A DNA stretch of 64,000 bases from Limnephilus marmoratus. Taxonomy: Eukaryota; Arthropoda; Insecta; Trichoptera; Limnephilidae. Below the pieces are notes generated by a model. That model did no database searches and was not told the origin of the DNA. It saw nothing but the letters and a program-made list of their open reading frames with translations. Position 1 is the first letter of the stretch; each line of letters starts with the position of its first letter. This document shows, piece after piece, positions 1 through 10,300 of this stretch. Made by a program: the position numbers and the translations under genes. The DNA is taken from positions 8,107,452 to 8,171,451 of the forward strand of contig OU862933.1 of assembly GCA_917880885.1 (NCBI GenBank), read 5' to 3'.

Positions 1-894
1 AATCAAAGGTTAAGTGGTTAAGGCGATCCACTAGTTCACTACTGTGCCGTGGACAGTAGTTCTTCGGTGGACGCCATAGGGTTCATTTTGAATCGTCGAC
101 TAGCGGCCGTATTGTAAAATATCGACGCGAAAATGCATATTTTACTTTATTTTGGGAAGACTGGGTGTAATTATCAACTTTTTTTGCGATTATTATAAAA
201 TAAACTGAATTTCCCAAATTACACAATAAAATTATATCCGAAAAGTGGTTTATAAATAGGAGAGTTTGGACTTGAAAGTGTGTTTTTTAGACCTTATACT
301 TTATTTTTTTATAGGCTTATTAAAAGACTTATAAAAAAAATGACCGATATTTTTAAGGGCCAAGGTATGTTCTACACGCAGTATTTAATTGAAGCATCTA
401 CAATACTTCTAAGCGATCAAATTTTCAAAACAAAAACATATGATTTTGCATTATTTACTATGGCTTCATCTTAAGTTCGCAGAGAACAAACAATAAATCT
501 AGTGAACGTTAAACGTCAAATTCAAAAATTCGCCGGATATCAAAGTGTTGCCGTATAAAAAAAATAATCAGTGTGGAATTTTACAAAATTAAGGGAACAT
601 AATCGGAGACGGAACATTTTCATGTAAATCATTCAAAATCCATCATTAAAAATAATACTATGTATTTCTAAAAAAAATTACTAACGTTTTGGTAATCTTA
701 GTAAAAAAATCTATCCACACTTTTAGCCTTAATTTTAATTGATTCTGAAGAATTTGTTACAAATATTAAAAATGTGTCCACTTCCGAAGTTATTAATTCA
801 TCATCTAGAAAAATAAAATCTGGTACTTACCGCTAAGTCCGCTAACTTTATAGTTATACACGGGTTATAAAGTTTTAAAATCGTTGAACGTAAA
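1..894. other. intergenic DNA, no gene seen
   Basis: AT-rich sequence without a convincing exon; the only open frame (280-474, 64 codons) has no recognisable domain. I see nothing else that can be named. Confidence 0.5.
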
Positions 895-2700
895 ATATAT
901 ATATATATATATATATTTTTTTTAAATTATTTTCATATTACATTTGGTTATAAAATGACGTATTGCCCATCTCACTAGGTGTGAAACACCTGTGTTGAGA
1001 TGGCAATTTACAGAGTGGTTATCTAAGATTTTGTAGTAATATTATGAAAATGGCAGGTTAATATATATTTTTTTTTTAAATATACAATTCAAGTATGTTA
1101 TAAATATATATAAATAGAAGATTGCAGTAGGTACATGGTTACATATAAACACAGTAGGTATAAAGTAAGGTAAGTTTGTTATTAAATACTTGTGATGGAT
1201 ATGTTTATTTGAGGTGATCAATGATTTTACTTTTGAATTTACTTTTGGTTTGCGTGTTTCTAATTTCAGGAGGTAAAGAATTGAACAGCTTTGTAGCATT
1301 AAATTTAAAACTTCTTTGCCCATAAGAAGTTTGACAAACTGGGATGTTGAAAGATTTTACATTTGACTCTCTTAAGGCTCTTGTGTTCATTCGTTCTTCA
1401 AACATGTGTGTATTTTTAAACTGATGAAGCAAGATATTTTTTGAGTACAATTTTTGCAGGTTCGGAACATTTAGTGTCTTAAAAATAAAATCAGTGCTCG
1501 TTCTCAACGGGACTTTTAGAATAACCTTCAAAATTAGTTTTTGAATCTTTACTAAAGGCTCTAGGCAAGTATTTGTGGCACTTCCCCAGCTGATAATACC
1601 ATATTCTAGTGATGATTGTATAAGAGCACAGTAAACTTGTTTCAGTTGTTTTCTATTTAAAATATCTCTAACATTTTTAAAGAAATAGACGAGTTTCCTC
1701 AGTTTTGTCGTTAGGTTTGTAACATGTACGTTCCATTTAAGAAGATCATCTATTTGTATACCAAGATATTTAATACTGTGAACTCTACTTATAGAAGGAC
1801 AGGTACATGGAGTTAATAGGGGGTTACAGCTGTGGAGTTTAAGGCTTTGTTGTGAAGGCAATAGCTTATTTGAAATTCGAAATGTTAAGAATTTAGTTTT
1901 GTCTGTATTCAGGGTTAATATGTGATCATTAAGCCAATTTTTAACAATACGAAAGCCATTTTCTGCCGTTTTAAAAACTTCATCCCAAGATTTGGCGTGA
2001 AATAGCAAAACCATATCATCGGCAAAAGTTGTGATTTGTCCACAAATGTGTAGGTTACATAGATCATTAATATAGATTAAGAATAATAAGGGTCCTAGGA
2101 TGCTACCTTGTGGAACGCCACAAAATGTTTTTTGGGAACTACTATAGGTACTGTTTATTTTAACACATTGCGTTCGATCAGTTAGATAACTATGAAATAG
2201 TTGAAGAACTGTATCTGATATTCCTATCATCTTAAGTTTATCTAAAAGTATTTTGTGGTTCACAGTATCAAACGCCTTTGTAAGATCAAGGAAAATTGCT
2301 AAACATTTATTTCCTTTGTCAACATTAGTTATTATGAAGTCTGTAACGTTAGCGATGGCGTCTGAGGTTGATAAGTTTTGGCGAAAACCAAACTGATTTG
2401 CTGATAATGTTTTACTAGAGTCAAGGTAAGTAATCAATTGATTTCTTAGTATTCCTTCAACAATTTTAGAGAGTGCACTTAGAACACAAATTGGTCTGTA
2501 ATTGGTAATTTCAGTTTTTTTTCCACCTTTAAAAATTGGAGAGATAATACCTTGTTTTAATACATAAGGGAAACAACCTTCAGTGAAGCTCTTATTGATT
2601 AAGAATTTGAGGGGAACGGCTATATGAGATTTCAGTGATTTTAGCAGTTTACTTGGTATTTTGTCATGTCCAGGTGAAGTCCTCTCTTTCAGTGAGTATT
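895..2700 (-). mobile_element. 5'-truncated Jockey/CR1-like LINE
   Basis: The element reads on the minus strand. Its reverse transcriptase frame is open from about 2698 down to 1205 and starts abruptly inside the RT domain, so the 5' end including any endonuclease is lost. The 3' UTR carries a stem-loop near 966-1008 (arms gccatctca/tgagatggg) and ends in an (AT)n tract at about 897-916. The same type of 3' hairpin occurs in the LINE at 27020-28155 and in the fragment at 18770-18960, so these are relatives with a structured 3' end. Confidence 0.85.
1205..2698 (-). pseudogene. LINE reverse transcriptase, C-terminal two thirds
   Basis: Non-LTR reverse transcriptase fragment of about 497 codons. 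Visible RT blocks in order: NYRPICVLS, QFGFRQ, IFLDLTKAFDTVNH, GVPQGSILGPLLFLIYINDL, FADDMVLL (catalytic FADD) and YLGIQIDD, followed by a thumb and a C-terminal region. The frame has no internal stop, which suggests a fairly young copy, but without endonuclease or ORF1 it cannot move on its own. The family call (Jockey/CR1 group) is from motif style only. Confidence 0.85.
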
Positions 2701-3577
2701 AATTGTAAGGTATTGTTTTATTAATCTAAAATATAAATAACTTGCATCCCTCGTGCGGCATAATTTTATTTTTTTTAAATTCAATTATAATTTCGCCGAA
2801 ATAAATTAAAATGTTAGCCTTGGGCAAAACCTCGATGAACGAGGTTGTGTCTCGCCTTAAGAATTGCTTTAGGAAGTATAGAGTATAGGAAGGCTGGTAA
2901 TTCGCGCGGGCGCGTTAGACCTGTCCAGACCTGTCAAAAAACTTCCGAAAGAATAAGTTCTGTAACTTACTAAAATTACGTTAAGTGACTTTTGGTGTCG
3001 TTTACATTGGGAATTTGGCCAAACTCGCCTTCAAGAGCGATTTACAGGAAAAAACCTTCGAGTCTAACCCCAGCCTTAGAACATTAACAAATAACATTCG
3101 AGCTTAAACACACATACACTGGCATAATGAAGAAACTGATTAGATTACTTACCATTTCTTGTAATGAATTGAATTTGCAGCAACAATTTTTAAGAACACT
3201 ATTACTTATATTGGAACTTATTTTTTTTAACTTAGTAAACAAATAAAAGTAAACACTTTATTAATAAAGTTTAGTCGTTCCGATTGAGGTTAGGTTTTGC
3301 TAGACGCTAGACGTTAGTCGAAACAAAGCGCGCGCAAGCGTCACACGTGGTTACACGAAATGTGTCATAATAATATGAAAGGTGGCGGCCGAAGCGCGCG
3401 CCGGTGGCGGTGCGCGGTGACGCGGTAACATTCGAATTTTCGATGCGTTCGTTCCCGAATAATGCGTTTGCCGTCAAACAAAGTATTATATTAAATTAAT
3501 TAAATATTGAAAGTACTTAAATAAAATTTATATTGTGACAAAAAATATATAAAAACATTATGTTTAACAATTTTAAT

Positions 3578-3702
3578 TAGTGGTCCACCTAGGTCCTGTC
3601 CTGGATGGGCCCAGGACCTAGGTAGTCATGACCCCCCCTGGGCTGGGGCCCAGGGGGGGGGTCATGACCACCGTGACCCCCCCCCTGGATCCGCCACTGC
3701 TA
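3578..3702. repeat. GC-rich foldback MITE-like hairpin
   Basis: Arms around gtcatgaccccccctggg and cccagggggggggtcatgac (about 3628-3668) fold back on each other, with an outer pair ccaggacctaggt/acctaggtcctg. The right edge ends ggatccgccactg, which is the reverse complement of a hAT-type terminus (cagtggcggatcc). No target duplication was found, so the class is uncertain. Confidence 0.5.
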
Positions 3703-3727
3703 GGTGCATACATCAGGTTTTGCTTTC

Positions 3728-3916
3728 CGGTTGTCTGATCAGACAATTGGATCGGATAAACACCGCACACATCCAATTCGAAATCTTTTTCAGACCGGAT
3801 TGGACGACCGGCGCGGAAGGGCGTGGCCTATTTTTATTACCGATCCGGTTTTCGAATCGGATAATCGGGCTTTCATAAAAAATATATGCCGCGAAGACCT
3901 TCCGGTTGTCTGATCA
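3728..3916 (+). repeat. 18-bp direct repeat pair
   Basis: The string ttccggttgtctgatcag occurs at about 3728 and again at about 3899, in the same orientation and about 170 bp apart. The open frames across it look like chance. It may be two boundaries of a duplicated repeat unit. Confidence 0.5.
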
Positions 3917-5255
3917 GGTATGCGGCCAGCCTTAGAGACTTAAGCGATACACAAGAATTGCTGTCTTTTTTTATTTCGCAGCGTAGCTGTCTATCTCAGT
4001 TAGCTCAAATTCCGAGCAGAGCTTGCGCGGGGCGGCTCTGTCACCACGTTAAGTACAATAATTACGGAGAAATACATACACCGAAAGACGTATGATTACC
4101 TTTTGTGTAACTTTCAGACTTTTTCGTGGAAATGTTATTCAGGGAAATTAAAAAATATATGTTGCATTATAATACGAGAGCCTGAGGTGTGTAAATAACC
4201 CCACACCCTCTGGGCTTAATACCCAAGGATATGATTATGAAAATCTACTTGCGCGAACAAAATATCACAAGGAATGACAATCAGACAACTTCAGGGAAAA
4301 TAACAGATCCACCAACCTTGTGTTGTAGTTCTATGCAGCTTGGAGGCCTCCGTAATCTTATCCGCTTAAAATTCAGATCTGTAATTCCTTTTGTGACTTG
4401 AAACTTGCGAGATGAGATTTTTCAATTAATACACAACTAGTAAGTTTTCACAATGACAAGAAATTTTTTCATAAAACAGACGATGTCAGTTATTCACTTG
4501 TTCGGATTCTATTGTTAAAATCAATCCATTTAGGTGTCTCTGTTAAATCCAAAGAGTGAGTAACTACCAATCTTGTGATATAAATATATTTATTTAAATT
4601 TTCGAACAAACAAAATAAACATATTGTAATGCCTAACCATATGTATAACGACTGATTAGCATTTAAACTTTCATAGCATATAAAAATACGATTTAGACAT
4701 AAGATGAAACATTATTTTTCATTTAAAAAATTACTTCTTATTTTGTAGTTGATTTGTAAGAGGCTAACAGAATTTAATAATTCTTTTAATTACAATATAT
4801 TTTGTATAATTATTTTGCTTTAATTTAAAGTACAAAACCCTAAACTAATTATTCAACTACCTTTAAACTGTGTGAGTATGATAATAATGATAATATGTCA
4901 AATATACACTTTTAAACTTTATTACGTCTATAAGACGTATCATCATTATCTTTAAGGTAGGTACAATTCAGGTACCATTGCAGAAATAAACTCAGTAATG
5001 AACCGACTGCACACTGCAGGGAATAAATATTACATGAACACCAACAGTACTGAATGTCTATCATCCTATAAAAACATTGTTATTAAATCTGTACGTCTAT
5101 CTTGATAGCTTTGAAATGTTTATAAATTTTCAATATGTACCTATCAAATTTATATGAAAGTGCATCCTACATTTTACTCTGTTTGTTGTTTTTAAGTTAA
5201 AATTTTTATAAAATAAAATACTTTTTTGTTTAAAACCACGAGATTTAATTTATAA

Positions 5256-5296
5256 ACCGACCGGTTTCGCTTTACTTAAGCATCTTCAAGGTACAA
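5256..5296 (-). ncRNA. hammerhead ribozyme-like fold, mutated core
   Basis: On the minus strand this arm reads cttgaagatgcttaagtaa followed by agcgaaaccggtc. It is the mirror copy of the fold at 6022-6064, but the CUGANGA box has become UUGANGA, so cleavage is unlikely. GAAAC and the two-base-pair helix III with GUC are kept. Confidence 0.45.
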
Positions 5297-5560
5297 ATTA
5301 ATACTAAACAAGAAGTACATAATGTGTGCTTATATATAACAAAATATAGAGGGAGACAACATGATACAAATATTACAAACAAATAGACGGCCATAAAATA
5401 CATTAACATAAGTAGGTACTTAAGTAATGGGAAAAACAGAAAGATAATTATGTAGACTAATGGGTTATAATAATAAATTTGGAGAAACAAAGCATCAACT
5501 GGCATGGTGGTAAGGAGCACTGGGAATTTTTATTTTTAAGGGTTTATTGGAAACAGATCT

Positions 5561-5821
5561 AATATAGACTTTCGTTGTTCGGCTTTCTATATCGGTAAGA
5601 CAACATGTTATGTCAATATTAGGATAAAGGAACATCTCCGTTGCCTCAATAATAACGGTTTTTCAGAATTCGCCAATCATTTGATCGATAAAGACCATAC
5701 GTTCTGTCATAGCACCGGTGCTAACATCTTACATAAAAACTGGCATGGTAAACAATCTAGAGGCGCTAGAAATAAAAAAGCTGTAAAAACCAAAAGTCAT
5801 ATATACTTAATAATCAATTAG
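5561..5821 (+). pseudogene. GIY-YIG endonuclease fragment of a Penelope-like element
   Basis: An open frame of about 86 codons ending in TAG at 5819-5821. It shows SAFYIGKTTCYVNIRIKEH (the GIY-YIG strand, then the conserved R and EH), followed by FANHLIDKDHTF, which fits the second half of the domain. No start codon and no upstream reverse transcriptase remain, so it is a 5'-truncated fragment. The ORF was found by reading the frame directly. Confidence 0.7.
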
Positions 5822-6021
5822 ACATATCAAGTAGTCAAATTTATTATTATAACCCATTAGTCTACATAATTTATTATCTTTCTGTTTTTCCCATTACTTG
5901 AGTACTTATGTTAATGTATTTTGTGGCCTTCTATTTGTTGGTAATATTTGTATCATGTTGTCTCCCTCTATATTTTGTTATATATAAGCCCACATTATGT
6001 ACTTCTTGTTTAGTATTAATT

Positions 6022-6064
6022 TGTACCCTGAAGATGCTGAAGTAAAGCGAAACTGGTCGGTTCA
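6022..6064 (+). ncRNA. hammerhead ribozyme-like motif in Penelope repeat
   Basis: Core boxes are in the right order: CUGAAGA (CUGANGA), a short helix II (GCU...AGC around a 7-nt loop), GAAAC, a minimal helix III (AC-UG-GU) and the cleavage triplet GUC followed by GGUU, which can pair with the upstream ACC to make helix I. This is the minimal type I form described from Penelope-like elements. Helices I and II are short, so activity is uncertain. Confidence 0.55.
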
Positions 6065-6112
6065 TAAATTAATAAATCTCGTGGTTTTAAACAAAAAAAT
6101 ATTTTATTTTAT

Positions 6113-6961
6113 TAAATATGTCAAACCACAAAGTGATTGCTTTCTAAAATAATATAAAAATTTTATACTTGGTAGGTACTTATTTTAATTGTTATATCTC
6201 TTTAATTATTTGATTATATCAAATGTATTTTTTAATTTTACCATGTGTAAAAGCCCTAATTGGGCGTGTACAAATACAAATAAATAAATAAATAAGATTA
6301 TCTTTCTAGGGTTAAACCGTTAAACACGGTACCTCCCTTGGTTTGACAAGCGCAGACAAGGCGAATGCCTGTATCGCCAGAAATGCCGGGAAGTTGAAGT
6401 TTGTTTATCGTAAGCAAAACGGGAAACAGGAGAGGGAGTGGAGAACACAGAGCGAACAGTAATCTCGGAATATGTAGATATAGGTGCATACATAATATAT
6501 TATGAATTATGTATATTTACTGGAATTATGTAGGACGCAAATGGGACGCAAGCAGTATTTCAGTGAATTTCTGTCAGTTTCCAGTGGCCAGTCGAAGAGT
6601 GAACGCGCATCACTTGATAATATAATAAATCAGTGTGAAATAACGAAGTGTTGACGTAGTATTTTATTTGTTTTATGCAAGTTCGCTGAGGAATTTCACC
6701 AGTGAAAACTTTCGTAAACGGGTAAGTACTAGGTAATTAGGTACTAATAAATAGATTAAACATTAGTCTGATCGTGATGTAGTAATGAGCTGTAGGTAGG
6801 TACTTACTTACCTATCCTGTAAATATTTACTTCTCCATCATCTCATCTCTTCAAATAGATAGCGAAAATAATGGTAATTTTATGAACATAAGTTAGTAGG
6901 TACCTATTTAGTATATTATAATTTAGCTTCATGCTTGTAAGTAAGTACTTAGGTACACACT
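6113..6961. other. intergenic DNA
   Basis: No exon found. There is a short (aaat)n run at about 6280-6296. Multiple taggtacct-type runs lie at 6720-6960. Open frames here have no recognisable domain. Confidence 0.45.
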
Positions 6962-7489
6962 AGGTCGTCCATTAATCACGTGATGTTTTGTGGCAACTTT
7001 TTCATCCCCCCCCTGGTGATATGTGGTGAGGTTTTAGACTAACCCCCCCCCCCCCCCAAATCACGTGTATTTTTTTTAGTACAAAGCATTTTAATATTTT
7101 CAGAATGTTATCACCACGGACATATGAATATATCTGGACCTGCCCTAAGTGATAAAAACGTATTATTTCCCCCTCCCCATGGAGCCGGCTGGAGCTCGTC
7201 AAATACCTATTTCATATTTATATTTAATATTATATTTTCCCCTCTGTCGTGCACAATATAAATAAATGTTTTTTTTCCTTTTCTTAATGGTTAACAGGTT
7301 TCTGGTTTTTAGATTTTTTACAGGTTTAGTCCAAATCTGAAAGAAGTGCTTTTCAACACCTTTTATTTTTATCTCAAATGTTGTCGTTAATTCAGTCGGG
7401 TTATTACTCTGAATTATTACTATTATTACTCTACTCTTCAGATGAGTTCCTCTGTTCTCTTTGGGATTATTTTAATTGAATATTCGAGA

Positions 7490-7835
7490 AAAGGATAGAC
7501 GATATAAGAAGAGCAAAATCAAAAGAGAAAAAAATGCCACTACAAGTCGAGAAAAGTCAAGATGATATAAGAAGACACCTGCAGGGACTTGAAGGACAAA
7601 TAAGATGCAAGAAAAATTAGGAGAGCCAAGAAAAAAAAAAAAATATCATAACATTTGTATAGCGCAGTTTTGGGATATTTCATTTCAAGCGAAATGAAGT
7701 GAGAAGAAGCAAGTTGAAGCCAGAAGAACCACGAAGGGGCTAGAAGAAGCAAGAGCTTCTAAGCAGATACTAGGGTAGACTGAAATTGACGAAAAAGAGG
7801 CAAAATGAAGCAAGAATAGGCAAGAAGAATCAAGA
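7490..7835 (+). repeat. purine-rich degenerate satellite, part 1
   Basis: Strand-asymmetric AG-rich sequence built from variants of aagaagagacaagaag and agcaagaag. The same material resumes at about 8740, so the two parts were once continuous and were split by insertions at 7836-8700. The long Leu/Ser/Phe-rich minus-strand frames (7540-7882) are translations of the satellite and not genes. Confidence 0.7.
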
Positions 7836-8199
7836 TAAACAAAAATTTTAACAAAACAAAAAAACGACTTCAAAAAATGCACTAAAAAGTAAAAAAAATA
7901 ATTTCGTATTCTTCTACAACTTTATAATCAACTTACCTTTTCTACTCATCAATATGTACATACGATTGTTATTTTTGGAGTCGGTGTCGGCGGGAGAGGA
8001 GCTGTCAAGTGAACACGCCGGGCCGCGGGTACCTTGGTTGACACCGACTCCAAAAATAACAATCGTACGTACATATTGATGAGTAGAAAAGTTAAGTTGA
8101 TTATAAAGTTGTAGAAGAATATGAAATTATTTTTTTACTTTTTAGTGCATTTTTTGAAGTCGTTTTTTTGTTTTGTTAAAATTTTTGTTTATTTTTTGA
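7836..8199. mobile_element. palindromic MITE
   Basis: Almost perfectly inverted arms of about 155 bp: caaaaattttaacaaaacaa at the left and its complement at the right. Inner arms carry gttatttttggagtcggtgt and its reverse complement around a GC-rich spacer of about 50 bp (about 7990-8040). No coding capacity. Confidence 0.7.
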
Positions 8200-8739
8200 T
8201 TTTTAGTGAATCTGAAGTACACTTACTAATTCGATTAAGATTCGGCCGAGTATCGTAAATTTGTTCTTCAGAATTGGAGGGTTCCGTTACTTTGTCATGG
8301 TTCCCATAATCAGAATCTAACCAAACTCTCATCAAACTACCCTTGAAGTACATCCTTTCCAATAAAAAAAGAATCATCGAAATCGGTTGGCGTGATATTG
8401 AGTTATTCGTCCATTTGTCGCGCACATACTTGATGCAAATTTAAGACTTAATATGATTTTCTCATGGATGCCATTATCAGAACTAGACCAAATTAAAATG
8501 GGACTACACGGGAAGCATCAGCTTTCAAATAAAAAAAGAATCATCAATATCGGTTCACCCAGTCGAAAGTTCTGAGGTAACAAACATAAAAAAAATAAAT
8601 AAAAAAAAAATACAGTCGAATTGAGAACCTCCTCCTTTTCGAAGTCGTTTAAAAATGACAGAAAACAACACTCAATCAAAATCTTTATTCTTGCCCAACC
8701 TAGTATGAGTATTAGCATATTAGGTTGCCATGTATAAAG
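8200..8739. repeat. dispersed repeat fragments
   Basis: Contains two similar tracts, aaaaaaagaatcatcgaaat followed by cggttggcg (about 8366) and aaaaaagaatcatcaatatc followed by ggttcaccc (about 8531). This is a phrase I associate with common insect transposon sequence. 8690-8750 matches 9545-9605 around aggttgccatgtata. No exon seen. Confidence 0.45.
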
Positions 8740-9505
8740 ATGAATTAAACTCCGCAAGAAGTCGCAAGAAACACCAAGAAGAGCCAATAATGAGCGAGAA
8801 GAGATAAGAAGCAAGAAGAGACAAAAAAGACTCGAAGAAACAATAAGATACAATAAAACGCAGGAGGAATCCAGACGAGCCAACAACGGGTGAAAATTGG
8901 AAAGAAGGTGCATTAAAAGCAAAGGTGAGTTAAGAAGAGCCAATATTAGACGTTAAGAGACGAGAAGTAGCAAGCAGAACCAAAAAGAGACGAGAAGATC
9001 CAATAAGATCCAAAAAGAGACAAGAACATTCAAGAAAAAACAAGAAGAGGTAAGAATATTCGAGAAGAGATAATCAGAGACAAGACAAGCTGAGACAAAA
9101 AGAGATAAGAAAAGACGAGAAGAGATAAGAAGAGACGAGAACATCCAAGAAGAAGCAAGAAGAGCCAAGAAGAGACAATAATAGAAAATAAGAGATAATA
9201 AGATGCAAGGAAAGTCCAGAAGAGCCGAGAACAGACGAGAAGATCACAAGAAACAAGAAGAGACAAGAAGGGACAAGGGAAGAAAAAAGAGTTAGGAAGA
9301 GCCAAGCAGGATCAAGCGAAGCCAAGAAGAGTCCAGAAGATCCAAGAAAAGGCGAGAAGATACAAGAAGGAACAAAAGAGCCAAGAAGAGCCTAGAAGAG
9401 CCATGAAGAGACAAAAAGATCCTAGAAGAGACAAGACGTTCCTAGAAGAGACAAGAGGCAAGATCCAAGAAGAGCCGAGAAGAGGCAAGAAGAACGAAGA
9501 CTAAA
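8740..9505 (+). repeat. purine-rich degenerate satellite, part 2
   Basis: About 750 bp of tandem variants of gacaagaaga and gccaagaaga, almost free of pyrimidines in long stretches. Every minus-strand frame here is a low-complexity Leu/Ser polypeptide without homology, so I read none as coding. Possible functions of such a tract (triplex, strand asymmetry) are inference. Confidence 0.75.
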
Positions 9506-9713
9506 ACAAAGAAAAAAATTATAACGCTCAATCCATTCCTTTATTCCTGACCATCCTAAATTCCAATATTGGCTTATTAGGTTGCCATGTATACCGGTCG
9601 ATTAAACTACAACCTCCTTCCCATCCTCAGAGCATGTGTTCCAGTCCTAACAAATCAGTGCCCCCTGGTGTACCGGTCTCACCGGGACAGGAGTACTCCT
9701 GGCTGGGGTGGTA

Positions 9714-9738
9714 CAATCGTATCGTATCGTATCGTATC
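9714..9738 (+). repeat. (TCGTA)n microsatellite
   Basis: Five near-perfect tcgta units follow a GC-richer tract. A microsatellite at the end of a dispersed repeat is typical of a LINE or SINE 3' end, but the parent element is not identified. Confidence 0.7.
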
Positions 9739-9949
9739 GAATCACAGTCATCTTCCTCTCTTCGCCCCCCATAGTTTGGTTTTACCCCCTCGTCTGTATC
9801 TTCTGGTCTATTAAATTCTGATGTCTATGGTTATCACGAAAAATAAATACACGTGATATCTCATTAACCCCCCCCCCCCCCCCCTCGTGATATTTCGTGA
9901 TTTTTTTCCGAACCCCCCACCCCCTTTCGAGCCTCACGTGATTAATGGA

Positions 9950-9998
9950 CAACCTTGCAATTGATAGATAACCCATACGGTTATCAATTGCAAGGTTG
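9950..9998. repeat. perfect 17-bp inverted repeat
   Basis: Arms caaccttgcaattgata (9950-9966) and tatcaattgcaaggttg (9982-9998) around a 15-bp spacer. It overlaps the right edge of the 6962-9954 element, so it may be a secondary product of element insertion. Confidence 0.8.
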
Positions 9999-10300
9999 AA
10001 TTTAGCAGAGTTTAGATAAACAATAAACAGAGAAATAAAGGTATATTTTAGTAATAATTATATATCTACCTACTTGGGCACTTACGCTATAATCTGTTGA
10101 AATATCATGTATTGAATTTTAAAAGGGTGGGTGATTTTATCTAAAACCGAATGATTGTGTGTTTGAATTAGGTTCAACAAGCCTCCATATCCATATTCAG
10201 ATGGTAGATAAGTTATTATAAAGAGATTATAAATTTCTACACCTACCCACTGTTTCCGGCACTATTTGTTCAGACTTCACTGTAGTAAAGTTCACTTATA

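Larger units (their letters stand above)
2701..5222. other. intergenic DNA with repeat fragments
   Basis: No host exon seen. 2885-3085 is the reverse-complement relative of the left end of the TIR element at 48208-49002 (shared tracts around gacctgtc, aagttctgtaac, gacttttggtgtc). 3578-3702 is a GC-rich hairpin and 3728-3916 holds a direct repeat, both listed separately. 4100-5220 is AT-rich with nothing identified. Confidence 0.5.
5223..6112 (+). mobile_element. Penelope-like element remnant with inverted terminal repeats
   Basis: Two arms of about 275 bp (5223-5500 and 5833-6112) are reverse complements of each other with few mismatches. The 333-bp centre encodes a GIY-YIG endonuclease fragment, the hallmark endonuclease of Penelope-like retroelements. 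The arms end in the sequence gctgaagtaaagcgaaac plus tggtc, matching the hammerhead-ribozyme layout known from Penelope pseudo-LTRs. The reverse transcriptase is gone. The open frame at 5272-5520 on the minus strand is a by-product of the arm. Confidence 0.75.
6962..9954. mobile_element. composite element with matching inverted ends
   Basis: The left edge ggtcgtccattaatcacgtg and the right edge (reverse complement ggttgtccattaatcacgtg) match at about 19 of 20 positions. Subterminal parts are also inverted: a C15 tract followed by cacgtgtattt on the left, and aaatacacgtgat followed by a C-rich tract on the right. Short MITEs with related ends (ending cattaattacgtga) sit at 41549-41719 and 56666-56825 and suggest PIF/Harbinger relatives. 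No clean target duplication was found here. The interior is purine satellite plus a palindromic MITE, with no transposase. Confidence 0.45.

Noticed and set aside
7540..9325. Several Leu/Ser-rich minus-strand frames that look like membrane proteins
   Set aside because: They follow the purine satellite in more than one frame; hydrophobicity is a by-product of reading complementary pyrimidine repeats.
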